Positions 10,014 through 18,238 of a stretch of 64,000 nucleotides of DNA are shown here, in pieces (position 1 is the first letter of the stretch; each line of letters begins with the position of its first letter). Source of the stretch: Neptunitalea lumnitzerae (GTDB lineage Bacteria > Bacteroidota > Bacteroidia > Flavobacteriales > Flavobacteriaceae); contig NZ_BRVO01000004.1 of the NCBI RefSeq assembly GCF_027924185.1, positions 62,001-126,000 on the forward strand, in the 5' to 3' direction. The notes under the pieces are model-generated. The model ran no database searches, was not told the origin of the DNA, and was given only the letters and a program-made list of their open reading frames with translations. Made by a program: the position numbers and the translations under genes.

Positions 10014-11087
10014 CTAGAATACTTCTGACTCTTTTAACTTCTCAGTATTTGCTACCAACTGAAGCTCGTCTATAATTTTTTGAATATTCCCGTTAATAAT
10101 TCCATCAAGATCATACAGTGTTAAACCAATTCTATGGTCTGTAACACGCCCTTGCGGATAGTTATACGTTCTAATTTTTGCAGAACGGTCACCACTACTA
10201 ACCTGAGAACTTCTCTTCTGAGCATCTTCTTCTTGCTTCTTAGCCAATTCCATTTCATACAATCTGGAACGTAATACCTGAAGTGCTTTGTCTTTATTTT
10301 TATGTTGTGATTTTTGATCTTGACATTGCGCTACCAACCCTGTAGGAACGTGCGTTAAACGTACCGCAGATTTAGTGGTGTTCACCGATTGCCCACCAGG
10401 ACCAGACGAACAGAATAAATCAATACGCACATCATTCATGTCAATTTGTACATCAAACTCTTCTGCTTCTGGTAATACCATTACAGTAGCTGCCGAGGTA
10501 TGCACACGCCCCTGCGTTTCTGTTTGTGGTACACGTTGTACACGGTGCACACCAGCTTCAAACTTAAGGGTACCATATACATCTTCACCAGCAACCTCAA
10601 AAACAATCTCTTTAAATCCTCCCGAAGTACCTTCGTTCATATCTACTAAAGATGTTCTCCAGCCTTTGCTCTCACAATATTTGGTGTACATTCTGTAAAG
10701 ATCTCCTGCAAAAATACTAGCTTCGTCTCCACCGGTACCGGCTCTAATTTCCACCATTACGTTTTTCGCATCTTCCGGATCTTTAGGAATCAACATAAAT
10801 TTAATTTCTTCTTCTAATTGAGGTAAACGCTCTTTGGCTTCTTCCAACTGCATCTTAGCCATTTCCACCATTTCTTCATCACTACCATCAGAAATAATTT
10901 CATTAGCTTCCTCTAGGTTAGCAGTAAGCATTATATATTCCTCTCTTTTATCTACAAGAGCCTTTAAATCTTTGTATTCCTTATTTAACTCAACATAACG
11001 TTTTTGGTCTGCTATCACATCTGGTTGTATGATAAGATCAGACACCTCGTCAAAACGTTGTTTTACATATTGCAATCTTTCTAACAT
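10014..11087 (-). CDS. prfA: Peptide chain release factor 1
   Basis: Recognises UAA and UAG stop codons and triggers peptidyl-tRNA hydrolysis. 357 residues, standard length. The N-terminal helical domain leads into [18 protein letters not shown]. The anticodon-like tripeptide is PQT (in [10 protein letters not shown]), the PxT form of RF1 rather than SPF of RF2. The catalytic GGQ lies in [10 protein letters not shown]. First gene of a two-gene unit with pyrF. Confidence 0.97.
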   Translation of the reverse strand: MLERLQYVKQRFDEVSDLIIQPDVIADQKRYVELNKEYKDLKALVDKREEYIMLTANLEEANEIISDGSDEEMVEMAKMQLEEAKERLPQLEEEIKFMLIPKDPEDAKNVMVEIRAGTGGDEASIFAGDLYRMYTKYCESKGWRTSLVDMNEGTSGGFKEIVFEVAGEDVYGTLKFEAGVHRVQRVPQTETQGRVHTSAATVMVLPEAEEFDVQIDMNDVRIDLFCSSGPGGQSVNTTKSAVRLTHVPTGLVAQCQDQKSQHKNKDKALQVLRSRLYEMELAKKQEEDAQKRSSQVSSGDRSAKIRTYNYPQGRVTDHRIGLTLYDLDGIINGNIQKIIDELQLVANTEKLKESEVF

Positions 11088-11110
11088 ATATAAACTCTTG
11101 ATTAAAAGTG

Positions 11111-11118
11111 CAAAATTA
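11111..11118 (-). promoter_or_regulatory. -7 element for prfA-pyrF
   Basis: The minus strand reads TAATTTTG, a perfect TAnnTTTG match. It gives an expected leader of ~19 nt to the prfA ATG. No good -33 TTG is evident. Confidence 0.5.
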
Positions 11119-11217
11119 CAAAATTTTCTGGTTATTAGTAAATAGCCGTGCTACTTAGACCATTTTCAAACAAATATCATTTCATACTAAGTTTAAAGTT
11201 TTTTTCATTTTCTGTAA

Positions 11218-11248
11218 TTGATTAAATAACAAGCCCTTCGTAAATTTG
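11218..11248 (+). promoter_or_regulatory. Promoter of the pyruvate kinase-like gene
   Basis: TTG (11218-11220), a 20-nt spacer and TAAATTTG (11241-11248): a full Bacteroidota-type promoter. The predicted start near 11253 gives a leader of ~40 nt to the ATG at 11294. It rules out the upstream in-frame TTG at 11246, which lies inside the -7 element. Confidence 0.65.
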
Positions 11249-11293
11249 AATATAGACAGTTTTAACTTTCTACTTCTACTTAGTAAACATATC

Positions 11294-13138
11294 ATGGATA
11301 AAGAGAATATAAAATTTATTGAAGAAACCCAAAATGCATTAAATACCATTAATGAAATTATTCGTTTATGCTATTTAGAGGAAGAAAAATATGCCTCACA
11401 TCTTCAAAAACTAAACAGTGAATACATTTACAGTGGCCGTAACTTGCTACATTATCTAGTATACAGACGGTACCACTCTGGAGAGCTACAGTCATTTTTA
11501 TTTAAAAATGGATTTAGCGGTCAAAAAAATGCAGAAGGCAACATTATGTCTAGCCTTATAGCTACCAAAAAACTACTCGCCTTAAGCTTAGGACAAGAAG
11601 TTCAACTTTCTACTGAACCTGCAGTTTCCTTAAAAATGGGGCAAAAAATTTTAAAAAAGCGTACCAAATCACTCTTGGGCGATAAAAAGAAAAAACGCCA
11701 CGTTAGAATTATGGTTACGCAACCTAACACCTCAGCTAAAGACCCTAACATTGTGTATGACATGATGGAGAAAGGTATGAACACCGTACGTATAAATTGT
11801 GCCCATGACGATAAAGATACGTGGCTACAAATAATAAACAACACCAAAACTGCCATGGAAAAACTTGATAAAAAAGTAACCATTTCTATGGATCTTGGTG
11901 GCCCAAAAATACGTACCGGCAACATTACCTCAGGCCCCAAAGTAGTACACCTAACCCCTGAACGCGATGCTTTAGGCGCTGTTATTAATCCTGGGGTTGC
12001 TATTTTAATTAAAGAAGGAGAATTATTTCCTGATGAGGAACACAACTATATCCCCGTACCAGAAGGTATGCTAAATGCGCTGGATGAAGGTGATGTGATA
12101 AAATTTTACGACACGCGAGACAAAACCCGTGAACTGAAAGTTATTGAAAAAGAAAATAAATTAATTTGGGTACATAGTTACGACTCTGCCTATCTACAAA
12201 CAGGAAATGAGCTATTTATTTTCAAAAAAAATATTAGCTTTAAGATTGGTGAAATACCGCCTTTAGAGCAATATATAAGACTCAAAAAAGGAGACGCTAT
12301 TCATATTCACAAAAACAGAATTGACGGATTACCTGCGGAATTAGATGCAGAAGGAAACACCTTAAAACCCGCTTGTATATCATGCACTTCTCAGAAAGTT
12401 TTTAACCTTGTTAAGAAAGGAGAAGTAATACTTTTTGACGATGGTAAGATTTCAGGTATTATTGAAGAGAACACTGGCGATGTTTTAAAAGTACGCATTA
12501 CTTACGCTAAAGAGTCTGGTGCTAAACTGAAAGCTGATAAAGGAATCAACTTCCCTGAAAGCAACTTACAACTGGCAGGATTAACAACTAAAGACAAACA
12601 AGATTTAGATTTTGTAGCTAAACACGCAGACGTAGTTAACATGTCGTTTGTAAATACAGCTACCGATGTAGAAGACCTACTAGAAGCATTAAGAAACACC
12701 CATTCAGACAATGAGGTTGGTATTATTTTAAAAATTGAAACCATGAAGGGTTTCAAGAACATTGTAAAGATACTCTTAGCCGCTATGCAGCATAAGTTAG
12801 TTGGTGTAATGATTGCCCGAGGCGATTTAGCCGTAGAGTGCGGATGGGAAAATATAGGCTTGGTACAAAAAGAAATGTTACGCATTTGCCATGCTGCTCA
12901 TATACCAGCGGTATGGGCTACACAGGTAATGGAGAATTTAGCTAAAAAAGGAATTCCCTCTCGTGCAGAAATTACCGATGCTGTAATGGCTCAACATGCC
13001 GACTGTGTAATGCTAAACAAAGGAATGTATGTTAACGAAGCCATTGAATTACTAGACACCATTCTTATAAACATTGAAAAAACTAGGTCCGACAAAAGAG
13101 CTTTCTTTAAGCAAATTGAAGATTTAGAACACCCATAA
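11294..13138 (+). CDS. Atypical pyruvate kinase with N-terminal extension and no C-domain
   Basis: 614 residues. About 135 N-terminal residues (with NLLHYLVYRRY) precede the barrel, which begins at HVRIMVTQPNTSAKDP. PK residues are present: the Arg of NTVRINCAH, Asp and Lys in MDLGGPKIRTG, the Lys-Glu of ILKIETMKG, and RGDLAVECGWENIG. Between the two barrel halves the B-domain region is longer than usual (roughly residues 205-400). The protein ends just after LNKGMYVNEAIELLDTI, so the C-terminal allosteric domain of classical PK is missing. A similar long PK-like group with the NLLHYL-type extension exists in other bacteria. It probably makes or uses pyruvate/PEP but would be regulated differently; a non-PK phosphotransferase cannot be excluded. 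Confidence 0.8.
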   Translation: MDKENIKFIEETQNALNTINEIIRLCYLEEEKYASHLQKLNSEYIYSGRNLLHYLVYRRYHSGELQSFLFKNGFSGQKNAEGNIMSSLIATKKLLALSLGQEVQLSTEPAVSLKMGQKILKKRTKSLLGDKKKKRHVRIMVTQPNTSAKDPNIVYDMMEKGMNTVRINCAHDDKDTWLQIINNTKTAMEKLDKKVTISMDLGGPKIRTGNITSGPKVVHLTPERDALGAVINPGVAILIKEGELFPDEEHNYIPVPEGMLNALDEGDVIKFYDTRDKTRELKVIEKENKLIWVHSYDSAYLQTGNELFIFKKNISFKIGEIPPLEQYIRLKKGDAIHIHKNRIDGLPAELDAEGNTLKPACISCTSQKVFNLVKKGEVILFDDGKISGIIEENTGDVLKVRITYAKESGAKLKADKGINFPESNLQLAGLTTKDKQDLDFVAKHADVVNMSFVNTATDVEDLLEALRNTHSDNEVGIILKIETMKGFKNIVKILLAAMQHKLVGVMIARGDLAVECGWENIGLVQKEMLRICHAAHIPAVWATQVMENLAKKGIPSRAEITDAVMAQHADCVMLNKGMYVNEAIELLDTILINIEKTRSDKRAFFKQIEDLEHP

Positions 13139-13174
13139 AAAATAAATCCGCTTCAGATGAAGCGGATTTATTTT
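13139..13174 (+). terminator. Strong intrinsic terminator
   Basis: A 14-bp stem (AATAAATCCGCTTC / GAAGCGGATTTATT, 13141-13154 and 13159-13172) with a 4-nt AGAT loop, followed by TTTTATT. It begins right after the stop of the PK-like gene. Confidence 0.9.
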
Positions 13175-13202
13175 TTATTGACTTGTTAAATACATTTTAA
13201 AA

Positions 13203-13652
13203 TTATTCACAAATACCATACATTTCTTTAAACGCAGCTATATTACTCTTTCTTTCATCAATTTCATCAGTTAAAGCTTCACAAGTAGTTATCAACTTTT
13301 GAACAATATTTCTATCACTACCTGAGCACGTATTTTTAGCACTTCTTAATTTAGGAAACGCTTTTTCCGTAAGATAATATTGAGCACTATTATAATAATC
13401 AAGAACTTTATCAAAGTCATTACAAATTGCTTTAACCTCATCATCAATATCTTCTCCGTAAGCAAGCTTGGTTGCAAGTCCGTTTACCCTTTTTTTAGTT
13501 TTATTGTAAAGGGTTATCCCTTCCTTATAATTTTCGTAAGCCTTAGTGTAATAACTATGCCCGTCACTGTAGAGAGTTCTACAATCTTGTGCAGACATTA
13601 ATGAAGGCATAAAACATAAAAAAGCAAAAACCATTAAAGCGTAAGTTTTCAT
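13203..13652 (-). CDS. Small exported helical protein of unknown function
   Basis: 149 residues. The signal peptide (MKTYALMVFAFLCFMPSLMSAQ) is cleaved before DCRTLYSD. The mature part is predicted to be nearly all helix, with TPR-like spacing of aromatic and small residues (SYYTKAYENYKEGITLY). It has several Cys (mature N-terminus, ICNDF, NTCSG, TTCEA, GICE at the end) that could form disulfides in the periplasm. I do not recognise the family. Divergent from the small membrane protein at 13914. Confidence 0.65.
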   Translation of the reverse strand: MKTYALMVFAFLCFMPSLMSAQDCRTLYSDGHSYYTKAYENYKEGITLYNKTKKRVNGLATKLAYGEDIDDEVKAICNDFDKVLDYYNSAQYYLTEKAFPKLRSAKNTCSGSDRNIVQKLITTCEALTDEIDERKSNIAAFKEMYGICE

Positions 13653-13754
13653 AGTTTAAAATTGTTAGTTGATTTTATTTATTAAGAATTTTATAGGAGC
13701 TAAACTCACCTATTTTTACATCTACAAAATAACTTATTATAATATCCTTTATCA

Positions 13755-13792
13755 CTAGGGGTTACCCTAAAAACCAATAGGTATAACCCTAG
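13755..13792. repeat. Imperfect inverted repeat in divergent intergenic region
   Basis: CTAGGGGTTACC (from 13755) faces GGTATAACCCTAG (13780-13792). The arms match except for small offsets and lie ~12 nt apart. It is located between the divergent genes at 13652 and 13914. Operator or RNA hairpin; undetermined. Confidence 0.4.
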
Positions 13793-13868
13793 AATCAAAT
13801 ACAAAAATTCATATAATTCGACTTTTCTTAATCTGAAAAACTAAAATTATTAAGTTAAATCTTACGTG

Positions 13869-13876
13869 TAAATTTG
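13869..13876 (+). promoter_or_regulatory. -7 element for the 64-aa membrane protein
   Basis: TAAATTTG, a perfect TAnnTTTG match 37 bp before the ATG. No TTG at the expected -33 distance. Confidence 0.45.
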
Positions 13877-13913
13877 TATCTTACACTCTCAACTAACAGT
13901 AATTTTAAAACCT

Positions 13914-14108
13914 ATGGAATTCTTTAAATACAAATGGCAAATTTACCTTGCTATATCAATATCTTTCAGCATTTTATTTTTGGTAAATACATTAGCATTT
14001 AGATTTTTACCAATAAAACTAATACTTATGGCGTGGGCAGCAGGATTTTTAACCGGAGGTATGATTTTTAGCATCAGAATGTACGAGAACCGAAAAAATA
14101 AAGACTAA
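13914..14108 (+). CDS. Small two-helix membrane protein, unknown function
   Basis: 64 residues. Two hydrophobic helices (IYLAISISFSILFLVNTLAF and LILMAWAAGFLTGGMIF) are joined by a short loop, with a basic C-terminal tail (RMYENRKNKD). A promoter-like element upstream and a strong terminator downstream support a real, single-gene transcript. The family was not recognised. Confidence 0.6.
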   Translation: MEFFKYKWQIYLAISISFSILFLVNTLAFRFLPIKLILMAWAAGFLTGGMIFSIRMYENRKNKD

Positions 14109-14139
14109 AATCAGGAAAACATTTTGCCTTAAAATACAA

Positions 14140-14165
14140 AAACCCACTCAAATGAGTGGGTTTTC
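14140..14165. terminator. Bidirectional intrinsic terminator
   Basis: Stem AAAACCCACTC / GAGTGGGTTTT (14140-14150, 14155-14165) with a 4-nt loop, between the convergent small membrane protein and nrdJ genes. Confidence 0.85.
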
Positions 14166-14189
14166 TTGGTTGTTACTATGTATACAGGC

Positions 14190-16739
14190 TTATCCGCATT
14201 TAGACGAGCCACAATCTTTACAGGTTAAACACCCTTCTTGATACATTAAATTTGTACTATTACAATTTCCGCACTTTTGTCCGGTAGCATCGGTTCCGTC
14301 TGGTACGTAACGCTTTAATGCTCTTGCTACACCATTTTTCCAAGTATTGATAGATTCTGTATCTAACTGTAAACTATTAATTAAGTTTACTACTCTTTCA
14401 ATGGCCATTCCGTGACGTAATGTACTTGAAATTAATTTTGCATAGTTCCAATATTCCGGATTGAACTTATGAGATAATCCTTCAATAGTAGTTTTATAAC
14501 CACGTTTGTTGGCGTACTGGAAATCGTAACGAGAAGTACCATCTTCATTACGGTTTTTAATAATAAGTCCGTCTTCTACCCATCTTGGTAACAAGATACC
14601 ATCTTCATCATCAGATAAACCAGTAAAAATTTCATAAGGTTCTCCATCTATCAAACCAATAAATGCAATCCATTTTTCTTTATTGTTCTGGAAGCGTACC
14701 ACATCTGCCTCTAACACTTGCGGACGTTTTGTTGTGAAAAGACTACCAGCTCCGTTTTCTTCTTTCTTCTCTTCAGTAGAAATAAGTACTCCGCTTCTAG
14801 AACCATCTCTATAAACAGTTACCCCTTTACAACCCACTTTCCAAGCCTCTAAATAAAGTTGCCCCACTAGTTCTTCTGAAACATCATTAGGCAAGTTGAT
14901 AGTTACACTAATTGAGTGGTCTATCCATTTTTGTACATCTCCTTGTAAGCGTACTTTACTTAACCAATCTACATCATTAGAAGTAGCCTTATAGTAAGGA
15001 GATTTTTTCACTAACTCATCTAACTCTTTCTGACTAAAATTGGTAGATGTTTCAATTCCGTTAACCTCCATCCATTGCTTAAATCTATGGTGGAAAACCA
15101 CATATTCTTCCCAAGAATCTCCAACCTCATCAACAAAGTCTACACGAACATTCTTATCGTTAGGGTTTACTTTTCTTCTTCTTTTATAAACCGGTAAAAA
15201 TACAGGCTCAATACCAGAAGTTGTTTGTGTCATTAAACTAGTTGTACCTGTTGGCGCAATTGTTAACAACGCTATATTTCTTCTTCCATATTCTAGCATT
15301 TCATAATAAAGCTTTTCATCTGCTTCTTTTATACGTGCTATAAACGGATTCTCTTTTTCTCTTTCTGCATCAAAAATAGTAAATGCTCCACGCTCTTTTG
15401 CAGTATGTACAGATGCTCTGTACGCCTCTATTGCAATAGTTTTATGCACCTCTACTGAAAACTTGTTTGCCTCTTCAGAGCCATAACGCAATCCTAAAGA
15501 TGCTAACATATCTCCTTCTGCAGTAATACCAATACCAGTTCTTCTACCTTCATAAGCTTTCTTACGAATGTTTAACCAAAGGTTTTTTTCTACTGCTTTT
15601 ACTTCTTCTTCTTCTGGGTCTGCATCAATCTTAGCTAAAATAGCATCAATCTTTTCTAACTCTAAATCTATAATATCATCCATCATTCTTTGAGCAAAAG
15701 CAATATGCTTTTTAAACAACTCAAAATTAAATGACGCCTCTTTAGTAAACGGATTCTCTACATACGAGAATAAATTGATAGCCAATAAACGACAAGAATC
15801 ATACGGACATAAAGGAATCTCACCACATGGGTTAGTAGATACTGTTTTATATCCTAAATCTGCGTAACAATCTGGCACAGATTCTTTCTCTATCGTATCC
15901 CAGAATAAAATACCAGGTTCAGCAGATTGCCATGCATTATGTACTATTTTAGACCAAAGCTGTGTGGCATTAATCTCTTTTGTATATGCAGGATCATTGC
16001 TATGAATAGGATATTTTTGAACATAATCGGTTCCGTTATCAACAGCTTTCATAAAAGCATCATCAATACGAACAGAAACATTAGCCCCTGTAACTTTACC
16101 TTGTTCCATTTTAGCATCTATAAAATCTTCCGCATCAGGATGATTAATAGAAACCGATAACATTAGAGCACCACGTCTACCATCTTGCGCTACCTCTCTC
16201 GTAGAGTTTGAGAAACGTTCCATAAATGGTACAATTCCCGTAGATGTTAAAGCAGAATTTTTAACTGGCGAACCTTTCGGACGTATATGAGATAAATCGT
16301 GTCCTACTCCACCTCTTCGTTTCATTAATTGCACTTGCTCTTGGTCTATCTTCATAATTCCTCCATAAGAATCTGAAGCTCCATTATTACCTATCACAAA
16401 ACAATTACTAAGTGATGCTATTTGAAATGGATTACCAATACCCGCCATTGGACTACCTTGCGGAACAATGTACTTAAAGTTTTTGATCAGATCAAAAACC
16501 TCATCTTCTGATAATGAATTAGGATATTTTTTCTCTACTCTTGCTATTTCTTTAGCAATTCTCCTGTGCATATCATCCGGAGTAAGTTCGTAAATATTCC
16601 CATCAGAGTCTTTTAGTGCATACTTGTTTACCCAAACAGTTGCTGCTAAATCATCTCCTTTGAAATACTCAATAGACGCCTGTATCGCCTCCTCTTGCGT
16701 ATACGTCTTTTGGGGTTTCGTGGTTCTTGTTATTTGCAT
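14190..16739 (-). CDS. nrdJ: Adenosylcobalamin-dependent ribonucleotide reductase (class II)
   Basis: Reduces ribonucleotides to deoxyribonucleotides with a B12-generated thiyl radical, so it needs no oxygen and no NrdB. 849 residues, normal for the long class II form. Visible are the first reducible-pair Cys region ASLSNCFV, the active-site NPCGEIPL (Asn, Cys, Glu), the second pair Cys in YDSCRLLAIN, the IAPTGTTS phosphate loop, and GCKGVTVYRDGSR. The C-terminal tail carries paired CxxC motifs (CGNCNSTN, CLTCKDCGSSKCG) that should bind zinc and relay electrons. No cobalamin-riboswitch box is evident upstream. Confidence 0.95.
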   Translation of the reverse strand: MQITRTTKPQKTYTQEEAIQASIEYFKGDDLAATVWVNKYALKDSDGNIYELTPDDMHRRIAKEIARVEKKYPNSLSEDEVFDLIKNFKYIVPQGSPMAGIGNPFQIASLSNCFVIGNNGASDSYGGIMKIDQEQVQLMKRRGGVGHDLSHIRPKGSPVKNSALTSTGIVPFMERFSNSTREVAQDGRRGALMLSVSINHPDAEDFIDAKMEQGKVTGANVSVRIDDAFMKAVDNGTDYVQKYPIHSNDPAYTKEINATQLWSKIVHNAWQSAEPGILFWDTIEKESVPDCYADLGYKTVSTNPCGEIPLCPYDSCRLLAINLFSYVENPFTKEASFNFELFKKHIAFAQRMMDDIIDLELEKIDAILAKIDADPEEEEVKAVEKNLWLNIRKKAYEGRRTGIGITAEGDMLASLGLRYGSEEANKFSVEVHKTIAIEAYRASVHTAKERGAFTIFDAEREKENPFIARIKEADEKLYYEMLEYGRRNIALLTIAPTGTTSLMTQTTSGIEPVFLPVYKRRRKVNPNDKNVRVDFVDEVGDSWEEYVVFHHRFKQWMEVNGIETSTNFSQKELDELVKKSPYYKATSNDVDWLSKVRLQGDVQKWIDHSISVTINLPNDVSEELVGQLYLEAWKVGCKGVTVYRDGSRSGVLISTEEKKEENGAGSLFTTKRPQVLEADVVRFQNNKEKWIAFIGLIDGEPYEIFTGLSDDEDGILLPRWVEDGLIIKNRNEDGTSRYDFQYANKRGYKTTIEGLSHKFNPEYWNYAKLISSTLRHGMAIERVVNLINSLQLDTESINTWKNGVARALKRYVPDGTDATGQKCGNCNSTNLMYQEGCLTCKDCGSSKCG

Positions 16740-16776
16740 TGTAAAATATGATGAGCGTTATGAAATTCTAACAATA

Positions 16777-16784
16777 CAAATCTA
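16777..16784 (-). promoter_or_regulatory. -7 element for nrdJ
   Basis: The minus strand reads TAGATTTG, a perfect TAnnTTTG match giving a leader of ~33 nt to the nrdJ ATG. Confidence 0.45.
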
Positions 16785-16954
16785 ACTAAAAATGAAACGC
16801 TAAAATTTTATTTTTTTCAAAGTTAACAAGAAAAAGCAGTCAATACACTGTAAATCAAAGTATTAAAAAATTACTAACACTAAAAAGTTTACAACTTTTA
16901 ATGTTTTAACTAAATTTTAAATTGGAAAATAAAATGATTTTTCGTAATATTAAA

Positions 16955-16984
16955 AGACCCTTGAATATCAAAATCCAAGGGTCT
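16955..16984 (-). terminator. Terminator downstream of the purM-like gene
   Basis: Stem AGACCCTTG / CAAGGGTCT (16955-16963, 16976-16984) with a 12-nt loop. The minus-strand transcript runs into TTTTAATATT. The rest of the 282-bp gap to nrdJ is A+T-rich without other structure. Confidence 0.7.
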
Positions 16985-17021
16985 AATTATCTTAAAAAAA
17001 AGTTATTTTTCTTATCTTTTT

Positions 17022-18200
17022 TTAATACTCAAATGTACCATACTCACTTTCAATGGTAAGCCTTTTTGTTTCTGAAGCTTCTACTCGTCCAACAACTTTA
17101 GCTCTTACGTTAAATGACTCTGAAATTTCAATAATGTCATTTGCTAAAGATGCATCTACATACAACTCCATTCGGTGACCACAATTAAATACTTGATACA
17201 TCTCTTTCCAATCTGTTTTAGACTGCTCTTGTATCAACTTGAATAAAGGTGGTACTTCAAACAAGTTATCTTTTATAATATGAAGACTGTCTACAAAATG
17301 TAAAATTTTGGTTTGTGCCCCTCCACTACAATGCACCATACCATGAATTTCGTTAGGTGTATACTTAGAAAGTATTTTTTTAATAATTGGCGCATATGTA
17401 CGTGTTGGCGAAAGCACTAACTTACCAGCATCTAGTGGTGCATCTGCAACAGCGTCTGTAAGTTTTACATTTCCTGAATACACAAGTTCCTCTGGAACGG
17501 CTGCATCAAAACTTTCAGGATAGGTTTCTGCTAAGTATTTAGAAAATACATCATGGCGCGCAGATGTTAAACCATTACTCCCCATTCCTCCGTTATATTC
17601 GGTTTCATAAGAAGCTTGTCCAAACGATTCTAGCGCTACAATAACATCTCCTGCTTTAATATTAGCATTATCAACTACATCCGAACGTTTCATACGAGCG
17701 GTTACCGTAGAATCTACAATAATAGTTCTTACTAGGTCTCCTACATCAGCCGTTTCACCTCCGGTAGAATATATTTTAACACCAAATTTTTCTAGTTCTG
17801 CAATCAACTCCTCTGTTCCGTTAATAATAGCAGAAATAACTTCTCCTGGTATAAGGTTCTTATTTCTACCAATAGTAGAAGACAACATGATATTATCTAC
17901 CGCACCAACACACAATAAATCATCAATATTCATAATCAATGCGTCTTGTGCAATACCTTTCCAAACAGAAATATCTCCGGTTTCTTTCCAATACATATAC
18001 GCTAAAGACGATTTAGTACCGGCTCCGTCTGCATGCATAATTAAACAATAGTCATCATCATTGGTTAAATGATCTGGTACTATTTTACAAAAAGCTTTAG
18101 GAAATAAACCTTTATCTACTTTTTTAATGGCATTGTGCACATCTTCTTTGGAGGCCGAAACTCCTCGTTGACTGTATCTTTTACTAATTTCAGAACTCAT
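17022..18200 (-). CDS. purM: Phosphoribosylformylglycinamidine cyclo-ligase (AIR synthase family)
   Basis: Closes the imidazole ring (FGAM to AIR) with ATP in purine synthesis. 392 residues, longer than the ~345 of E. coli PurM, as in Bacteroidota homologues. Family features are the N-terminal YSQRGVSASKEDV, HADGAGTKSSLAYMYW, QDALIMNIDDLLCVGA, the glycine-rich STGGETADVGD, and VHCSGGAQTKILHF. The family is often labelled only AIR synthase related in this phylum; that this is the working PurM is an inference. It has its own promoter motif downstream of the PLP decarboxylase. Confidence 0.85.
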   Translation of the reverse strand: MSSEISKRYSQRGVSASKEDVHNAIKKVDKGLFPKAFCKIVPDHLTNDDDYCLIMHADGAGTKSSLAYMYWKETGDISVWKGIAQDALIMNIDDLLCVGAVDNIMLSSTIGRNKNLIPGEVISAIINGTEELIAELEKFGVKIYSTGGETADVGDLVRTIIVDSTVTARMKRSDVVDNANIKAGDVIVALESFGQASYETEYNGGMGSNGLTSARHDVFSKYLAETYPESFDAAVPEELVYSGNVKLTDAVADAPLDAGKLVLSPTRTYAPIIKKILSKYTPNEIHGMVHCSGGAQTKILHFVDSLHIIKDNLFEVPPLFKLIQEQSKTDWKEMYQVFNCGHRMELYVDASLANDIIEISESFNVRAKVVGRVEASETKRLTIESEYGTFEY

Positions 18201-18219
18201 AGAGGTTGATTTGTTTGCG

Positions 18220-18227
18220 CAAAAATA
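18220..18227 (-). promoter_or_regulatory. -7 element for purM
   Basis: The minus strand reads TATTTTTG in the 38-bp gap after the decarboxylase stop, giving a leader of ~15 nt. Confidence 0.5.
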
Positions 18228-18238
18228 AGATTTATTAA

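Noticed and set aside
10375-10698. Open frames opposite conserved genes (for example opposite prfA)
   Set aside because: They lie antisense within strongly conserved coding sequence and have no family features.
11246-11293. Longer PK-like protein starting at TTG 11246
   Set aside because: The codon lies inside the -7 promoter element.
16740-17021. Cobalamin riboswitch upstream of nrdJ
   Set aside because: No B12-box-like core seen; the gap holds only a terminator and a -7 element.
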